Positions 10,357 to 19,249 are shown, numbered from the stretch's first letter. The stretch is DNA of 64,000 nt from JBGVSA01 sp041807905 (GCF_041807905.1 NZ_JBGVSA010000013.1:55782-119781); one strand, 5' to 3'. Numbers and translations are program-made. The notes: a model not told the origin generated them from the sequence alone.

Positions 10357-10545
10357 CTACTTTGTCAATATGAGCTTACCGCTGCGGGTAGCCCGAAGAG
10401 TATACAACATTCCGGAGTGTTCTATCAGTACCAAACTGCCTCCGCCGAGCAGCGCACGACTCGACACAGTCTGGACGGTGGCCGGCGTGGTCGGCGGCAG
10501 GCCATTGCCGGGAGGTTCTGCAGCGGGGGCGGGAATCGGGTTCAT
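10357..10545 (-). CDS. hemP: Haemin uptake protein HemP
   Basis: A 62-residue protein whose C-terminal half matches the HemP family: VSSRALLGGG, then LVLIEHSGMLYTLR and the ending GKLILTK. HemP is a small protein linked to haem acquisition; in some proteobacteria it acts as an activator of haem-receptor genes. The ATG at 10545 has no clear Shine-Dalgarno sequence. The Fur-like box 10553-10571 lies directly upstream, which fits iron control and suggests a very short or absent leader. No haem receptor or transport genes are nearby. A small hairpin (GCGGGCT/AGCCCGC, 10341-10357) covers the stop codon, without a T run, so read-through into the S4 gene is possible. Confidence 0.85.
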   Translation of the reverse strand: MNPIPAPAAEPPGNGLPPTTPATVQTVSSRALLGGGSLVLIEHSGMLYTLRATRSGKLILTK

Positions 10546-10552
10546 GGCAGGT

Positions 10553-10571
10553 ATTGATAATCGTTCGCGTT
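10553..10571 (-). promoter_or_regulatory. Fur-like box upstream of hemP
   Basis: ATTGATAATCGTTCGCGTT agrees with a common 19-bp Fur box (AATGATAATCATTCTCATT form) at 15 positions by my alignment. It ends 7 bp before the hemP start codon. HemP genes are usual Fur targets, so iron repression is likely. The very short distance to the ATG is the weak point. Confidence 0.5.
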
Positions 10572-10991
10572 CATGAATTAAAGCTGCTCGGTCGAACCGG
10601 GTCAAGGCCTCCTGGTGAAGAACCTGGCCTTTCAGTTGGCAACTGCCGCAGGTCCGTTTCTCATCGAGCGCCGCAACCACGTGGGTCCATGTGGGCGTGC
10701 AGCTCGGCGCATGTGTGGGGTAGGGCCGGTGACATGTCGGGTGAACCGGCCAGACGTCTCAGATGCTGGAGCAGCGCTCAACGGTGCTGTGCGCTGGTGC
10801 CGCAATAAGCAGTCAATACGAGTACGTCTTTCCGCCGTGCGATTGATGATTCCCCACCGGAGTATAGTGGAGCGTTCGACTTGTCTGACCAATAATTCCT
10901 TGATAATCAATGAGCCCGGTAACAATTCGATAAATACGGGATATTTGCGCGTCAAAAAACGGTTTGACAACTTGTATGCAGGGGCGGAACA

Positions 10992-11009
10992 TTCTGACCG
11001 CTGTCAGAA
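10992..11009. promoter_or_regulatory. Operator-like inverted repeat at the pectate lyase promoter
   Basis: TTCTGAC-CGCT-GTCAGAA has perfect 7-bp arms. It begins at the last base of the proposed -10 element, so a protein bound here would block initiation. The regulator is not identified and no regulator gene lies beside the pectin genes. Confidence 0.5.
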
Positions 11010-11016
11010 AAGATAA

Positions 11017-11034
11017 CGGTAACAATGATTACCG
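11017..11034. promoter_or_regulatory. Second inverted repeat before the pectate lyase gene
   Basis: CGGTAA-CAATGA-TTACCG has perfect 6-bp arms and a 6-bp centre. It lies 59 bp before the start codon, 8 bp after the first palindrome. Shorter matches to its arms (GGTAA, TTACC) also occur before the pectin methylesterase gene (about 13571 and 13620), so a shared regulator is possible but unproven. Confidence 0.4.
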
Positions 11035-11092
11035 ATCGCTCCACGCAACCCCCTTCCAGTGCGTGGCTTCTGGTTTCAAGGAGACTCATTAC

Positions 11093-13477
11093 ATGCGGAG
11101 AATTTCTCGCCAGCGCGGCTTTGTCGCCGCGTTCGGTCTATCCATTGCCGCTGCCGCACTGCTTGCAGCCTGCGGCGGCAACGACGATAACGGCTCGTCA
11201 TCCAGCAGTTCCGGCAATTCCAGCTCGAACTCATCGCTGAGTTCCAGTTCCTCGTCCAGCGACAGTTCGTCGTCGAGCTCGCTCACGACGACGATTCCGC
11301 TGGTAGCCCACGCGACCGGTTGGGCCACCATGCAAGGGGGCGTGAGCGGGGGCAAGGACGCCAAGCCGACGAACATCTACGTGGTCCACAATCGCGCCGA
11401 GCTGCTCAATGCGCTGAACAACGCCAATAGCCCGACGTACAAGACCGATCCGGCCGCGGCCAAGCTCGAACCGAAGATCATCTATGTCGACGGCACCATC
11501 TACGGTACCGACCTGGGCGACGGCACCTTTGCCGATCTTGCGTACTACAACAGCAAGATGACGAAGAAGTGGGACTTCGATGCCTACGTGCATCTGGTCG
11601 ATGCAGACCAGACATATGTGAACAACCTCAAGACGAAGAGCGCCGCAGGCGACGCAGCCGCCACCGCCGAGCTCACCACCATCAACAACCAGACCTCGGC
11701 CCGCACGGCCGGCGCCCAGTTGCAGAAGGCGCAGATCCAGTTCGTGCTACCTGCCAACACGACGGTGCTGGGCGTTGGTAACAACGGCAAGCTGGTGGAT
11801 GGCTATTTCGCCATCAATGGCAGCAACAACATCATCGTCCGCAACATGACGTTCGAGGCGCCGGTAGATCTCTTCCCGGCCTGGGACGGTTCGGACGGCG
11901 CCACCGGCAACTGGAACTCGCGCTACGACGCGTTCTCGGTCGTGACCGGCAAGTACATCTGGATCGACCACTGCACGTTCAGCGACGGCCAGCATCTGGA
12001 CAGCGCCGAGCCGGTGATCTTCGGCAAGCACGTGCAACGCCATGACGGCCTGCTCGACTTTGAAGACGGCTCAGACTTCGTCACCGTGTCGCACAGTATT
12101 TTCCGCAATCATGACAAGACGAACATGATCGGTTCGGGTGACTCGCAAGCGGCCAAGGATCGCGGCAAGTTTCACATGACGTGGTCCGGCAACCTCTGGG
12201 ACAACTCGCAGGAACGTGCGCCGCGCGTGCGCTTCGGCCAAGTGCACCTGTACAACAACTACGGGCGCGGCAACAGCGATGACCTCGACTATCCGATGAT
12301 CAGCCGCGATTCGGGCAACGCGCATTACTTCATCGGCATGGGCATCGAGTCGTCGATCCTCTCGGAGACCAACGTCTTCGAGCAGAAGGGCTCGAAGGTG
12401 AATGTGGACGTCGTGGTCGATAACTTCTACGGCTACATGTTCAAGGACAAAGGCTCGTGGTTCAACGACGCGCCATTGCAGATCGACGCTGTCGCCAGGC
12501 GCAAGTACGACGACAACAAGAGCAAGGAAATCGCCGCTGCGGCCGCCGCCACCCCCGCCCGTGCCGTTGCCGATTGGGCGACTCACGAGTACACCAACGA
12601 ACTGGGCTGGGCTCCGGCCTATCCGTATCAGCTTGGTACCAGCGCTGCGGACGTGCGCAACTATGTGCTCGCCAACGCGGGTGCCGGCAAGCTGGCGGTC
12701 GTGGCTGACATGCAATCGTCGGATCCGGCATTCAACGGCGGTTACGCGGACCCGAATTCGTCCAGCTCGTCGAGTTCGTCCAGTTCCAGTTCTTCCAGCT
12801 CGAGTTCTTCCAGCCTGCCGCCGGGTATGGAAATCTCGCTGCCGGGCGCAACGCTGGGCACGGCGCGCGCGATCGGCAACGTTGGCGCTACCGCGGCATA
12901 TGACGTCGCCACCGCCACCTACACGCTGACGGGCGCGGGCCTGACCGGTTCGGTGACGGCGCCGACCTACGCGGATACGTTCGAGTACGCCTACGCGCAG
13001 ATAACGGGCGACTTCGTCATCACCGCACGCCTGACGTCCATGGAATTGCCTGCGGGGCAATCGACGGCCAACGTTCGCGCGGGTCTCATGCTTCGCAACA
13101 GTCTGGATGCTGGTTCGCGCTACTACGGCGTCCTGTACCGTGGCGTGCCGCGCGTTCAGTGGGAACAGCGCAAGATCGACAACGACACGGCCGCGCCATC
13201 CAGCTCGCAAATTACCGCGCCGTCCGGCGTGACATCGATTCCGGTGGCGTCGTCGACCAGCCCGATCTATCTCAAGTTGCAGCGGGTGGGGCAGGTGGTC
13301 TCGGTGTGGTTCTCGATCGATGGGTCGAACTGGACGACGGAAAAGAAGCAGGACTTCTCGGCCTCTGGCTACACACCGCTCGACAGCACCGTCTACATCG
13401 GCCTGGCCGGCATGTCGGGCAAGGCAGACATCACTTCGCGAAGCGTGTTCGATCAGGTCACCATCGGCACGCCGTAA
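11093..13477 (+). CDS. Surface-tethered pectate lyase lipoprotein (PL1 family)
   Basis: A 794-residue enzyme that should cleave polygalacturonate by beta-elimination. Residues 1-26 are a lipoprotein signal and LLAAC places the lipidated cysteine at C27, followed by the acidic stretch GGNDDN. A serine-rich tether (35-62) leads to a PL1 pectate lyase domain (about 75-550) with WIDHCTFSDG, DGLLDFEDGSDFVTVSHS and APRVRFGQVHLYNNYG. A second linker of 19 consecutive serines (556-574) joins a C-terminal domain (about 580-794) that resembles DUF1349/concanavalin-like modules and may bind carbohydrate. AAGGAG precedes the ATG at 11093; an upstream in-frame start gives no signal peptide. A terminator follows. 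Exposure on the cell surface is inference from the anchor and tether. Confidence 0.92.
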   Translation: MRRISRQRGFVAAFGLSIAAAALLAACGGNDDNGSSSSSSGNSSSNSSLSSSSSSSDSSSSSSLTTTIPLVAHATGWATMQGGVSGGKDAKPTNIYVVHNRAELLNALNNANSPTYKTDPAAAKLEPKIIYVDGTIYGTDLGDGTFADLAYYNSKMTKKWDFDAYVHLVDADQTYVNNLKTKSAAGDAAATAELTTINNQTSARTAGAQLQKAQIQFVLPANTTVLGVGNNGKLVDGYFAINGSNNIIVRNMTFEAPVDLFPAWDGSDGATGNWNSRYDAFSVVTGKYIWIDHCTFSDGQHLDSAEPVIFGKHVQRHDGLLDFEDGSDFVTVSHSIFRNHDKTNMIGSGDSQAAKDRGKFHMTWSGNLWDNSQERAPRVRFGQVHLYNNYGRGNSDDLDYPMISRDSGNAHYFIGMGIESSILSETNVFEQKGSKVNVDVVVDNFYGYMFKDKGSWFNDAPLQIDAVARRKYDDNKSKEIAAAAAATPARAVADWATHEYTNELGWAPAYPYQLGTSAADVRNYVLANAGAGKLAVVADMQSSDPAFNGGYADPNSSSSSSSSSSSSSSSSSSSLPPGMEISLPGATLGTARAIGNVGATAAYDVATATYTLTGAGLTGSVTAPTYADTFEYAYAQITGDFVITARLTSMELPAGQSTANVRAGLMLRNSLDAGSRYYGVLYRGVPRVQWEQRKIDNDTAAPSSSQITAPSGVTSIPVASSTSPIYLKLQRVGQVVSVWFSIDGSNWTTEKKQDFSASGYTPLDSTVYIGLAGMSGKADITSRSVFDQVTIGTP
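11195..11278 (+). repeat. Serine-codon low-complexity tract 1 (pectate lyase tether)
   Basis: The segment encodes residues 35-62, nearly all serine with a few Gly, Asn, Leu and Asp. Mixed TCG, TCC, AGC, AGT and TCA codons make it degenerate at the DNA level, so it is a protein linker rather than a simple DNA repeat. Confidence 0.85.
12758..12814 (+). repeat. Serine-codon tract 2 (19 serines between lyase and C-terminal domain)
   Basis: Nineteen consecutive Ser codons in mixed synonymous use link the PL1 domain to the C-terminal module. Such tracts favour polymerase slippage, and length variation between strains is likely. Confidence 0.88.
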
Positions 13478-13499
13478 TCAGCATTCTCGCTGTCAGCAA

Positions 13500-13533
13500 A
13501 AGCCCCGTCCGCACCTGCGGCCGGGGCTTTTTT
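13500..13533 (+). terminator. Terminator after the pectate lyase gene
   Basis: AAGCCCCG at 13500-13507 pairs with CGGGGCTT at 13522-13529, followed by a run of T residues. It sits 22 bp past the stop codon and separates pectate lyase from the pectin methylesterase gene, which therefore needs its own promoter. Confidence 0.85.
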
Positions 13534-13715
13534 GTTGGTGCGACGACGATCGGCTACCGCCCGGTAATCGCACGACTAGCACCGCCACTGACCCAAAAAT
13601 AGCAATTTCGATCAGGTTGGTTACCGGTCGCCGGCTTATGCTCGCGAGAGCGGTAAAGCCCGCCTGCAACAAAAAAATAAAGACATTTCGAGAAGCACTC
13701 TCTAGGAGGAGATTC

Positions 13716-16346
13716 ATGAGACATCTGCGTCTCGCGCGTAGCGCCATGCTCGTCGCGACCGTCCTGCCGTTCCTTTTTGCCTGTGGTAACGACGACGGCG
13801 ACAACAATTCCGGCAGTTCATCGTCGAGTTCGGTCAGCTCTTCGAGTTCCGTGAGCTCTTCGAGCTCGAGCTCGAGTTCAAGCGTCGACATGTGTCCGAA
13901 CCCGGCCGCATCGAGCAGCTCCAGCAGTTCCAGTTCGAGCGTCGCGAGTTCGGTTGCATCTGCTCCCGTGTTCATGTGCTCCAGCGGCAGCTACTGGTTC
14001 TGCGACGACTTCCAGGCGGGCAACGCGGACAAGTGGGATCTCATACCCTCGGGCTCGACAGCGGACGGCAAGTTTGCCGTGAACGCGGAGTCCGAAGGCG
14101 CCAACAACAGCGTCCTGCAATACACGGCCGCCGCCAAGGGTGGCGTACTGGCGCTGGTCAAGAGTGCCTCATTCACCGGCGTGACCAGCGGCGACTACTA
14201 CGTCGAAGCCCGCTTCAAGCCGCAAGCCAACAGTACGACGAGCAACAAGCGGCTCGTGCTGATGGGGCGCTATGTCGATGCCAACAATTGGTACGGCATT
14301 CTGCTCAACGTGCAGAACTCCACCGGATCGACACAGGTCGAGCTGGTGAAGATGATCAACGGCACGCTGACGCGCACGATCCAGATGAAGCAGGCGATCG
14401 CGATGGACAGCGAGTGGTACACCGTTCGTCTCGAAATGATCGGCTCCTCCGTGAAGGGCTACTTCAACGGCACGCCGGTGTCGAACGCCACGTATCCGGA
14501 TGGCAAGGTGACCTACACCGAGCTGACGGCCAAGGGGCTCACCGGCATCTATACCGACAACAAGTCCTTCCAGGTCGACGACATCAAGGCGGGTGACCCG
14601 AGCGTGAAGCCGGTTCTCCTGTCGATCGATGGCGCATCCACGTGGACGGCAGAAGCGGGCGATGCGGCCAGAACGGTCAACGTTACGGCGCTCAAGAGCG
14701 ACGGCACGACCGCCGACACCTACACGGTCAAGTCGTCGGACACTTCGGTCGTCACCGTCTCGCAAAGCGGCAACGTTGTGACGCTCAAACCCGTCGGGGC
14801 CGGCTCGGCGGCGATCACGTTTACCAGCGGGTCGGATTCGGCGGTCACCCGTACGATCACGGCAACCATCGGCGCGCAGTTCGTCATGCCGACGGCGACC
14901 TACAATCTCTCAGGCAAGGTCCTGCCGGTCGCCGGCGACAGTGCTGCATATGCAGACACACCGCTCCAGCTCACGTTCGACTGCCCGCCGGTGGTGGGTA
15001 CGAACGGCTCGATCCGCATCTTCAAGAAGAGCGACGACACGCTGGTCGACACCATCAAGCTCACTGGTGAAATCGACAACATCGGCTATTCGGGCCAGAC
15101 GGCGGTTCGCAGCGCTTACTCGAATCCCGTACGCGTCAATGGCAACACGCTGACGATCAATCCGCACAACAGCAAGCTCTCGTACGGCACCGAGTACTAC
15201 GTGGCCATCTCCAATGGGGCCGTGACCGGCACCATCAACAAGGTGAACTTCGTGGGTATCGGCAAGACGGCCAACTGGTCGTTCAAGACCAAGGCGGCCG
15301 GCCCGACGGGCACGACCGTGACCGTCGACGATGATGGCTCCACCGCCGACTTCCGTACCGTGCAGGGCGCGCTGAACTACGCCATGCAGAACTACTCGGG
15401 TACGGCCGAAGCGCCAGTCACCATCAACGTCAAGAACGGCACGTACGAAGAACTGCTCTACCTGCGTGGCAAGAACAACGTCACGATCAAGGGCGAGAGC
15501 CGCGACGGTACGATCATCCAGTACAAGAACTACGAAGGCCTGAACAGCGGTTCGGGCGCCAGCCAGGCTCCGGGTTCCGGTACGCCGGCCGGTGGCCGTG
15601 CCGTGCTGCTGATCGAGCAGGCCGACCTGCTGACGCTGGATACGCTGACGTTGAAGAACACCATGCTGCGTTCGACCACGGTTTCCAGCCAGGCCGAAAC
15701 GCTGTACTTCAACGCCCGCGACACGGATCGCCTGATCGCCAAGAACGCCGCGTTCTACAGCGAGCAGGACACCATCCAGGTCAAGGGTTACGCATGGTTC
15801 TACAACACGCTGATCGCCGGTAACGTCGACTTCATCTGGGGTGCGAACCGCGCAGCACTGTTCGAGAACAGCGAAATCCGTTCGGTGGGTGATACCGCCA
15901 AGTCGCCCTCGGGTAACTACGTCCTGCAGGCTCGCACGGTTGGCGCCACCGATCCGGGCTTCGTGTTCCTGAACAGCAAGCTGACGCAAGGCGTCGGCCC
16001 TGGCGGCGAGCCGCTGGCGGACAAGGCCACGTACCTAGCCCGTGCCGCAGCAGGCACCTGGTATGACAACATCGTGTTCGTCAATACCAAGATGGATTCG
16101 CACGTCAATGAAGTCGGTTGGGCTGCCAACCTCTTCAGCAACCCGAATCCGAACCCGGCGGCCGCCTCGGCGACCAGTGGATGGCGTGAGTACAACAGCA
16201 TGGATCTGGCTGGCAACAAGCTCGATACGAGCAAGCGCAGCACCACGGCCAAGATCCTGACCGACGCCGAAGCCGCCCCGTACCTGTCTCGCGACAAGGT
16301 GTTCAGCGGCTACAACTCGGGCGCAGGCTGGGTCCCGACGCCGTAA
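13716..16346 (+). CDS. Surface-tethered pectin methylesterase lipoprotein (CE8 family)
   Basis: An 876-residue multidomain enzyme that should remove methyl esters from pectin, opening it to the lyase and polygalacturonase. LFAC gives a lipidated C23, followed by the acidic GNDDGDNN. Two serine tracts (34-56 and 66-75) form the tether. Next come a concanavalin-like domain (about 85-290, possible glycan binding), a bacterial Ig-like repeat (about 295-390), another Ig-like region (395-530) and the CE8 beta-helix (about 533-870). The two catalytic Asp are D685 in SEQDTIQV and D705 in GNVDFIWG; the likely catalytic Arg is in TYLARA. CE8 enzymes are usually about 350-450 residues, so the N-terminal half is an add-on. 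AGGAGG precedes the ATG at 13716. Confidence 0.92.
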   Translation: MRHLRLARSAMLVATVLPFLFACGNDDGDNNSGSSSSSSVSSSSSVSSSSSSSSSSVDMCPNPAASSSSSSSSSSVASSVASAPVFMCSSGSYWFCDDFQAGNADKWDLIPSGSTADGKFAVNAESEGANNSVLQYTAAAKGGVLALVKSASFTGVTSGDYYVEARFKPQANSTTSNKRLVLMGRYVDANNWYGILLNVQNSTGSTQVELVKMINGTLTRTIQMKQAIAMDSEWYTVRLEMIGSSVKGYFNGTPVSNATYPDGKVTYTELTAKGLTGIYTDNKSFQVDDIKAGDPSVKPVLLSIDGASTWTAEAGDAARTVNVTALKSDGTTADTYTVKSSDTSVVTVSQSGNVVTLKPVGAGSAAITFTSGSDSAVTRTITATIGAQFVMPTATYNLSGKVLPVAGDSAAYADTPLQLTFDCPPVVGTNGSIRIFKKSDDTLVDTIKLTGEIDNIGYSGQTAVRSAYSNPVRVNGNTLTINPHNSKLSYGTEYYVAISNGAVTGTINKVNFVGIGKTANWSFKTKAAGPTGTTVTVDDDGSTADFRTVQGALNYAMQNYSGTAEAPVTINVKNGTYEELLYLRGKNNVTIKGESRDGTIIQYKNYEGLNSGSGASQAPGSGTPAGGRAVLLIEQADLLTLDTLTLKNTMLRSTTVSSQAETLYFNARDTDRLIAKNAAFYSEQDTIQVKGYAWFYNTLIAGNVDFIWGANRAALFENSEIRSVGDTAKSPSGNYVLQARTVGATDPGFVFLNSKLTQGVGPGGEPLADKATYLARAAAGTWYDNIVFVNTKMDSHVNEVGWAANLFSNPNPNPAAASATSGWREYNSMDLAGNKLDTSKRSTTAKILTDAEAAPYLSRDKVFSGYNSGAGWVPTP
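13815..13940 (+). repeat. Serine-codon tracts in the pectin methylesterase tether
   Basis: Two blocks, residues 34-56 and 66-75, are almost pure serine, separated by VDMCPNPAA. Codons are mixed. The block matches the tether position in the pectate lyase and polygalacturonase of the same cluster. Confidence 0.85.
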
Positions 16347-16398
16347 CGCGTTCGTTCAGCGGGTGGTCTTCGGGCCACCCGATCTCCGCGTGAATTGA

Positions 16399-16423
16399 GG
16401 GCAGCCTTGGCTGCCCTTTTTTT
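16399..16423 (+). terminator. Terminator after the pectin methylesterase gene
   Basis: GGGCAGCC (16399-16406) and GGCTGCCC (16409-16416) form a perfect 8-bp stem with a 2-base loop, followed by seven T. Confidence 0.88.
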
Positions 16424-16541
16424 CGTCCGGTGTTTGGCCGGGCTGAGATGGTCCGTTCGTGCCGGCAGTGCGACACGCGAGACTTGCCGTGCGCGCTGGC
16501 GCAGCGACGTTACGCAGCCACTCACGGGCGCGCTCGGGACG

Positions 16542-16568
16542 AAAAAAAGGCCGATCCGGAGATCGGCC
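16542..16568 (-). terminator. Terminator after the polygalacturonase gene
   Basis: On the minus strand GGCCGATC pairs with GATCGGCC around a 4-base loop and is followed by seven T (16548-16542). It ends transcription of the convergent polygalacturonase gene 36 bp after its stop. Confidence 0.88.
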
Positions 16569-16603
16569 CGATGCCTCGGGGGCATCCCGAGGGGGAGGAG
16601 ACA

Positions 16604-19249
16604 CTAGCGCGTGACGGTGATCGCCACGTCACGCGTTTCGGGGATCACGCCGTCGTCCACCACGAACTGCACGGTGTATTGCCCGGCCTGCGCGCTGCCG
16701 GGTGTCCAACTGAAGGCGCGCGTGTTGGCGTTGAAGCTCGCGCCGGCGGGCAGATTCTTCGCCGAGTACGTCAGCGTCACGCCGCTCGCGGGCGTTTTGG
16801 CGTTCACCGTGAACTGCAGCGCCTGTCCGACGACGACGTTCTGTGCCGCGATGGCATCGAAGTGCGGACGATGCACCGTGAGCGGCACCGGGTAGCTCGC
16901 ATCCGGCACGGCGTAGCTGTACGGATACGTCGTGCTTGGGGCCGTCGGTAGCGTATAGAGCGAATCCGGCGGCGTGCCTGGAGCGGGACGGTCGACGGCG
17001 ACGTCCTGCACCTGCGTGCCGGACGGCAGTACGACGTTGCTGACGGTGGTCGTCTTGTACGGTTGCTCCTTGACGTACTCGCGATCGACCTCGCGTTTCT
17101 TCGTATTGGTGACTCGCACGAAGGTGGGCACGCCGGTTGCCGCCGGGGCGCTGAATCCAGCGAACGTTGCGCCGGATACATCGTCGAGAACAACAGCGGG
17201 GCGCTCATCCGTCACCTTGGTCGTCAGCTTTACGTCAGCGACCGTCAGCCCCGTTACGTGGCGCGCGTAGATGCCATAGGCCGGCAAGATGCCGAACAAG
17301 CTGGGCTCCGGGTACTCGCGCGGCATTTCCGGCACGTTGTACGGATCGTCCACCCAGCCGCCCGCGCCACCATTGGCCGACGTGCTCCAACCGATGCGCG
17401 GCAGCAGCGCCTCATTCTTCGAGAAAAATGTGTTGGCCAGCCACGGCAGGGACTGACTCGCCGCCGCTGACTCGTAGGCCGTGTATGCCCACGTCTGGTT
17501 GAGTTGGCGCTGCTCGACCGCATGCTCCATCTTCAGGCCGCCGCGATACTCGATCGACACATTGCTGATCTTCACGTTTTCGACCGGATGATCGACCAGG
17601 CCCGCGATCAGGATCGGATAGCGCGGATCGACGTCGGTGATGGTGACGTTGCTGATGCTGATGTTGCGTGCCGTCGCAAAGCCTACGCCCACCGCATTGG
17701 CGAAGAGCGGATCGGTCGGTTGCGCCGAATATGGATTGAGCTTGGTCGGCGCCGCAGCGTTGACAATGGTGAAGGGCGTGCTCGCTCCACCGATCGGCGC
17801 AGCGGCCGTCTTGTCGTACGACGGGATGTACCTCACCGCCGGCCAACTGCCGTACTTGGCGACGATGTTGGGCAGCACCCAGCCGCGATCGTCCAGCCGC
17901 ACGGTGTTGGTCGGGCTGGTGGCCTCGTCCGGGCCGATGCCGGTGACGGGGGCGCGTCCGCGGTCGCCGATGCGGATGAAGATCGGCGAACTGCTGACGT
18001 TCTTCATCACTGCGTCGGTCAGCACGATGTCCTTCAACTCCGCGCCATCGACGGATTCGAGCGCGAAGCCGCGCGAACGATCGAAGGTGACGTGCCGGAT
18101 GGTCACGCGCTCGAAGCCCGTCGTGCCCTCGGTGCCCAGCTTGATGCGCGCGGTGGGGCCATCGCGGTCGGTGGCGACCAGCTTCTGGGTGGAATACGTC
18201 CCCGCCAGGACCGAGCCTGCATCGTAGCCGCTGACCGTGCAGTTCTCGATGAGCACGTTCCGGGTCGCAAAGTACTTGCCCAGCCCGAACGATCCTTTCA
18301 GCACGATGGCATCGTCGGTCAGCGAATTGAATACCGAGTTGCGGATGGTGACGTCCTGCGAAGAATCGACATCCAGCGCGTCGCGATTGGTGTCGACCAC
18401 CATGTTGTCCATCGTCCAGCCGACCACGCCGGTGCCGATGATGGCGAAGTGGCCGCCGTTCTTGATGCGGAAGTCGCGGAATACCACGTTCGTGGCGTTC
18501 TTGAGCGCGATGGCCTTGTTGGCGCCGGCCGCGGTGCCCGATGCCGTGCGCGTGGAGACCTCCGACGGATCGTTGCCCGACAGCACATTCACGATCGTGC
18601 CATTGTTGAGGTAACTCCCATCGATGAGCCCAGGCCCGGAGATGGTTACGTCCTGCACGTCGATGCCGTAGATCAGACTGTTCGCCCAATGGCTGTGGCC
18701 TTGGTCCTGCAGGCCGACGAACAGGTTCACTTCCGGCGCGTCATAGAAGCCGCCGTCCTGCCCCGCGCCCGTTCCCTGCACGGCGGCGCGGATGATCGAA
18801 TCCGCGCTCTCCAGGTGAAGGCCGACCTTGCTCTTCAGGCGGATGCTGTAGCTGCGGTAATCGCCCGAAGGCACGATGACCGTGCCGCCACCCGCTGCGG
18901 CGGCCGCATCGATGGCGTCGTTGATCGCCTTCTGGTTGATGAGCGCAGCGCCGCCGGAAACCGCACCGAAGTCCTTGATGTTGAAAAAGGGCGCGCGAAT
19001 TGCCGGCAGCGCGATCATGCCGCTGCCCGTGGCGAGCGGAATGCCATCGATACTGGTTGCGCTCGAATTGCTCGATGACGAAGCCGCACTGCTTGACGTA
19101 CTCGAAGTCGTCGAGCTGGCGCTGCTGGAACTGCGTGAACTGGTGGAACTGCTCGAAGAACTGCCGTTGTCGCCGTTGTTGTCGTCGCCGCAGGCCGAAA
19201 GCAGGGCAACAAAAAGGGCAAGCGCGATGCCTCTCGCACGTCGCGTCAT
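16604..19249 (-). CDS. Surface-tethered polygalacturonase-like lipoprotein (GH28 family)
   Basis: An 881-residue protein predicted to hydrolyse polygalacturonate or related rhamnogalacturonan. LLSAC places the lipidated cysteine at C20, followed by GDDNNGDNG. A serine/threonine-rich tether covers residues 30-66. The catalytic region is a right-handed beta-helix: it opens with FFNIKDFGAVSGG, typical of GH28, and carries DALDVDSSQDV and NSLTDDAIVLK, which supply the family's conserved Asp residues. The last 85 residues are a putative Ig-like domain (GQYTVQFVVDDG). The helix region is longer than in simple pectinases, so substrate may be branched pectin. The ATG at 19249 is chosen because it begins the signal peptide (MTRRARGIAL); an upstream in-frame start adds 22 residues without one. 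The gene faces the pectin methylesterase gene. Confidence 0.85.
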   Translation of the reverse strand: MTRRARGIALALFVALLSACGDDNNGDNGSSSSSSTSSRSSSSASSTTSSTSSSAASSSSNSSATSIDGIPLATGSGMIALPAIRAPFFNIKDFGAVSGGAALINQKAINDAIDAAAAAGGGTVIVPSGDYRSYSIRLKSKVGLHLESADSIIRAAVQGTGAGQDGGFYDAPEVNLFVGLQDQGHSHWANSLIYGIDVQDVTISGPGLIDGSYLNNGTIVNVLSGNDPSEVSTRTASGTAAGANKAIALKNATNVVFRDFRIKNGGHFAIIGTGVVGWTMDNMVVDTNRDALDVDSSQDVTIRNSVFNSLTDDAIVLKGSFGLGKYFATRNVLIENCTVSGYDAGSVLAGTYSTQKLVATDRDGPTARIKLGTEGTTGFERVTIRHVTFDRSRGFALESVDGAELKDIVLTDAVMKNVSSSPIFIRIGDRGRAPVTGIGPDEATSPTNTVRLDDRGWVLPNIVAKYGSWPAVRYIPSYDKTAAAPIGGASTPFTIVNAAAPTKLNPYSAQPTDPLFANAVGVGFATARNISISNVTITDVDPRYPILIAGLVDHPVENVKISNVSIEYRGGLKMEHAVEQRQLNQTWAYTAYESAAASQSLPWLANTFFSKNEALLPRIGWSTSANGGAGGWVDDPYNVPEMPREYPEPSLFGILPAYGIYARHVTGLTVADVKLTTKVTDERPAVVLDDVSGATFAGFSAPAATGVPTFVRVTNTKKREVDREYVKEQPYKTTTVSNVVLPSGTQVQDVAVDRPAPGTPPDSLYTLPTAPSTTYPYSYAVPDASYPVPLTVHRPHFDAIAAQNVVVGQALQFTVNAKTPASGVTLTYSAKNLPAGASFNANTRAFSWTPGSAQAGQYTVQFVVDDGVIPETRDVAITVTR
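19061..19162 (-). repeat. Serine/threonine-codon tract in the polygalacturonase tether
   Basis: It encodes residues 30-63, mostly Ser with some Thr and Ala, directly after the lipidated cysteine and its acidic neighbours. Its position is equivalent to the tethers of the other two pectinases. Confidence 0.85.

Larger units (their letters stand above)
10572..11092 (+). other. Long upstream region of the pectate lyase gene with several palindromes
   Basis: No gene is evident in these 520 bp. The right half is AT-richer and holds a candidate promoter (TTGACA at 10964-10969, 17-bp spacer, GAACAT at 10987-10992) and four palindrome-like elements. These are TTGTCTGACCAA (10881-10892), TTGAT-A-ATCAA (10900-10910), TTCTGAC-N4-GTCAGAA (10992-11009) and CGGTAA-N6-TTACCG (11017-11034). 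The last two lie at and just after the expected transcription start, where repressors usually act. Confidence 0.55.

Noticed and set aside
11195..19162. Serine tracts considered as CRISPR or tandem DNA repeats
   Set aside because: They are in frame, use mixed Ser codons, have no constant repeat-spacer order and sit at domain borders.
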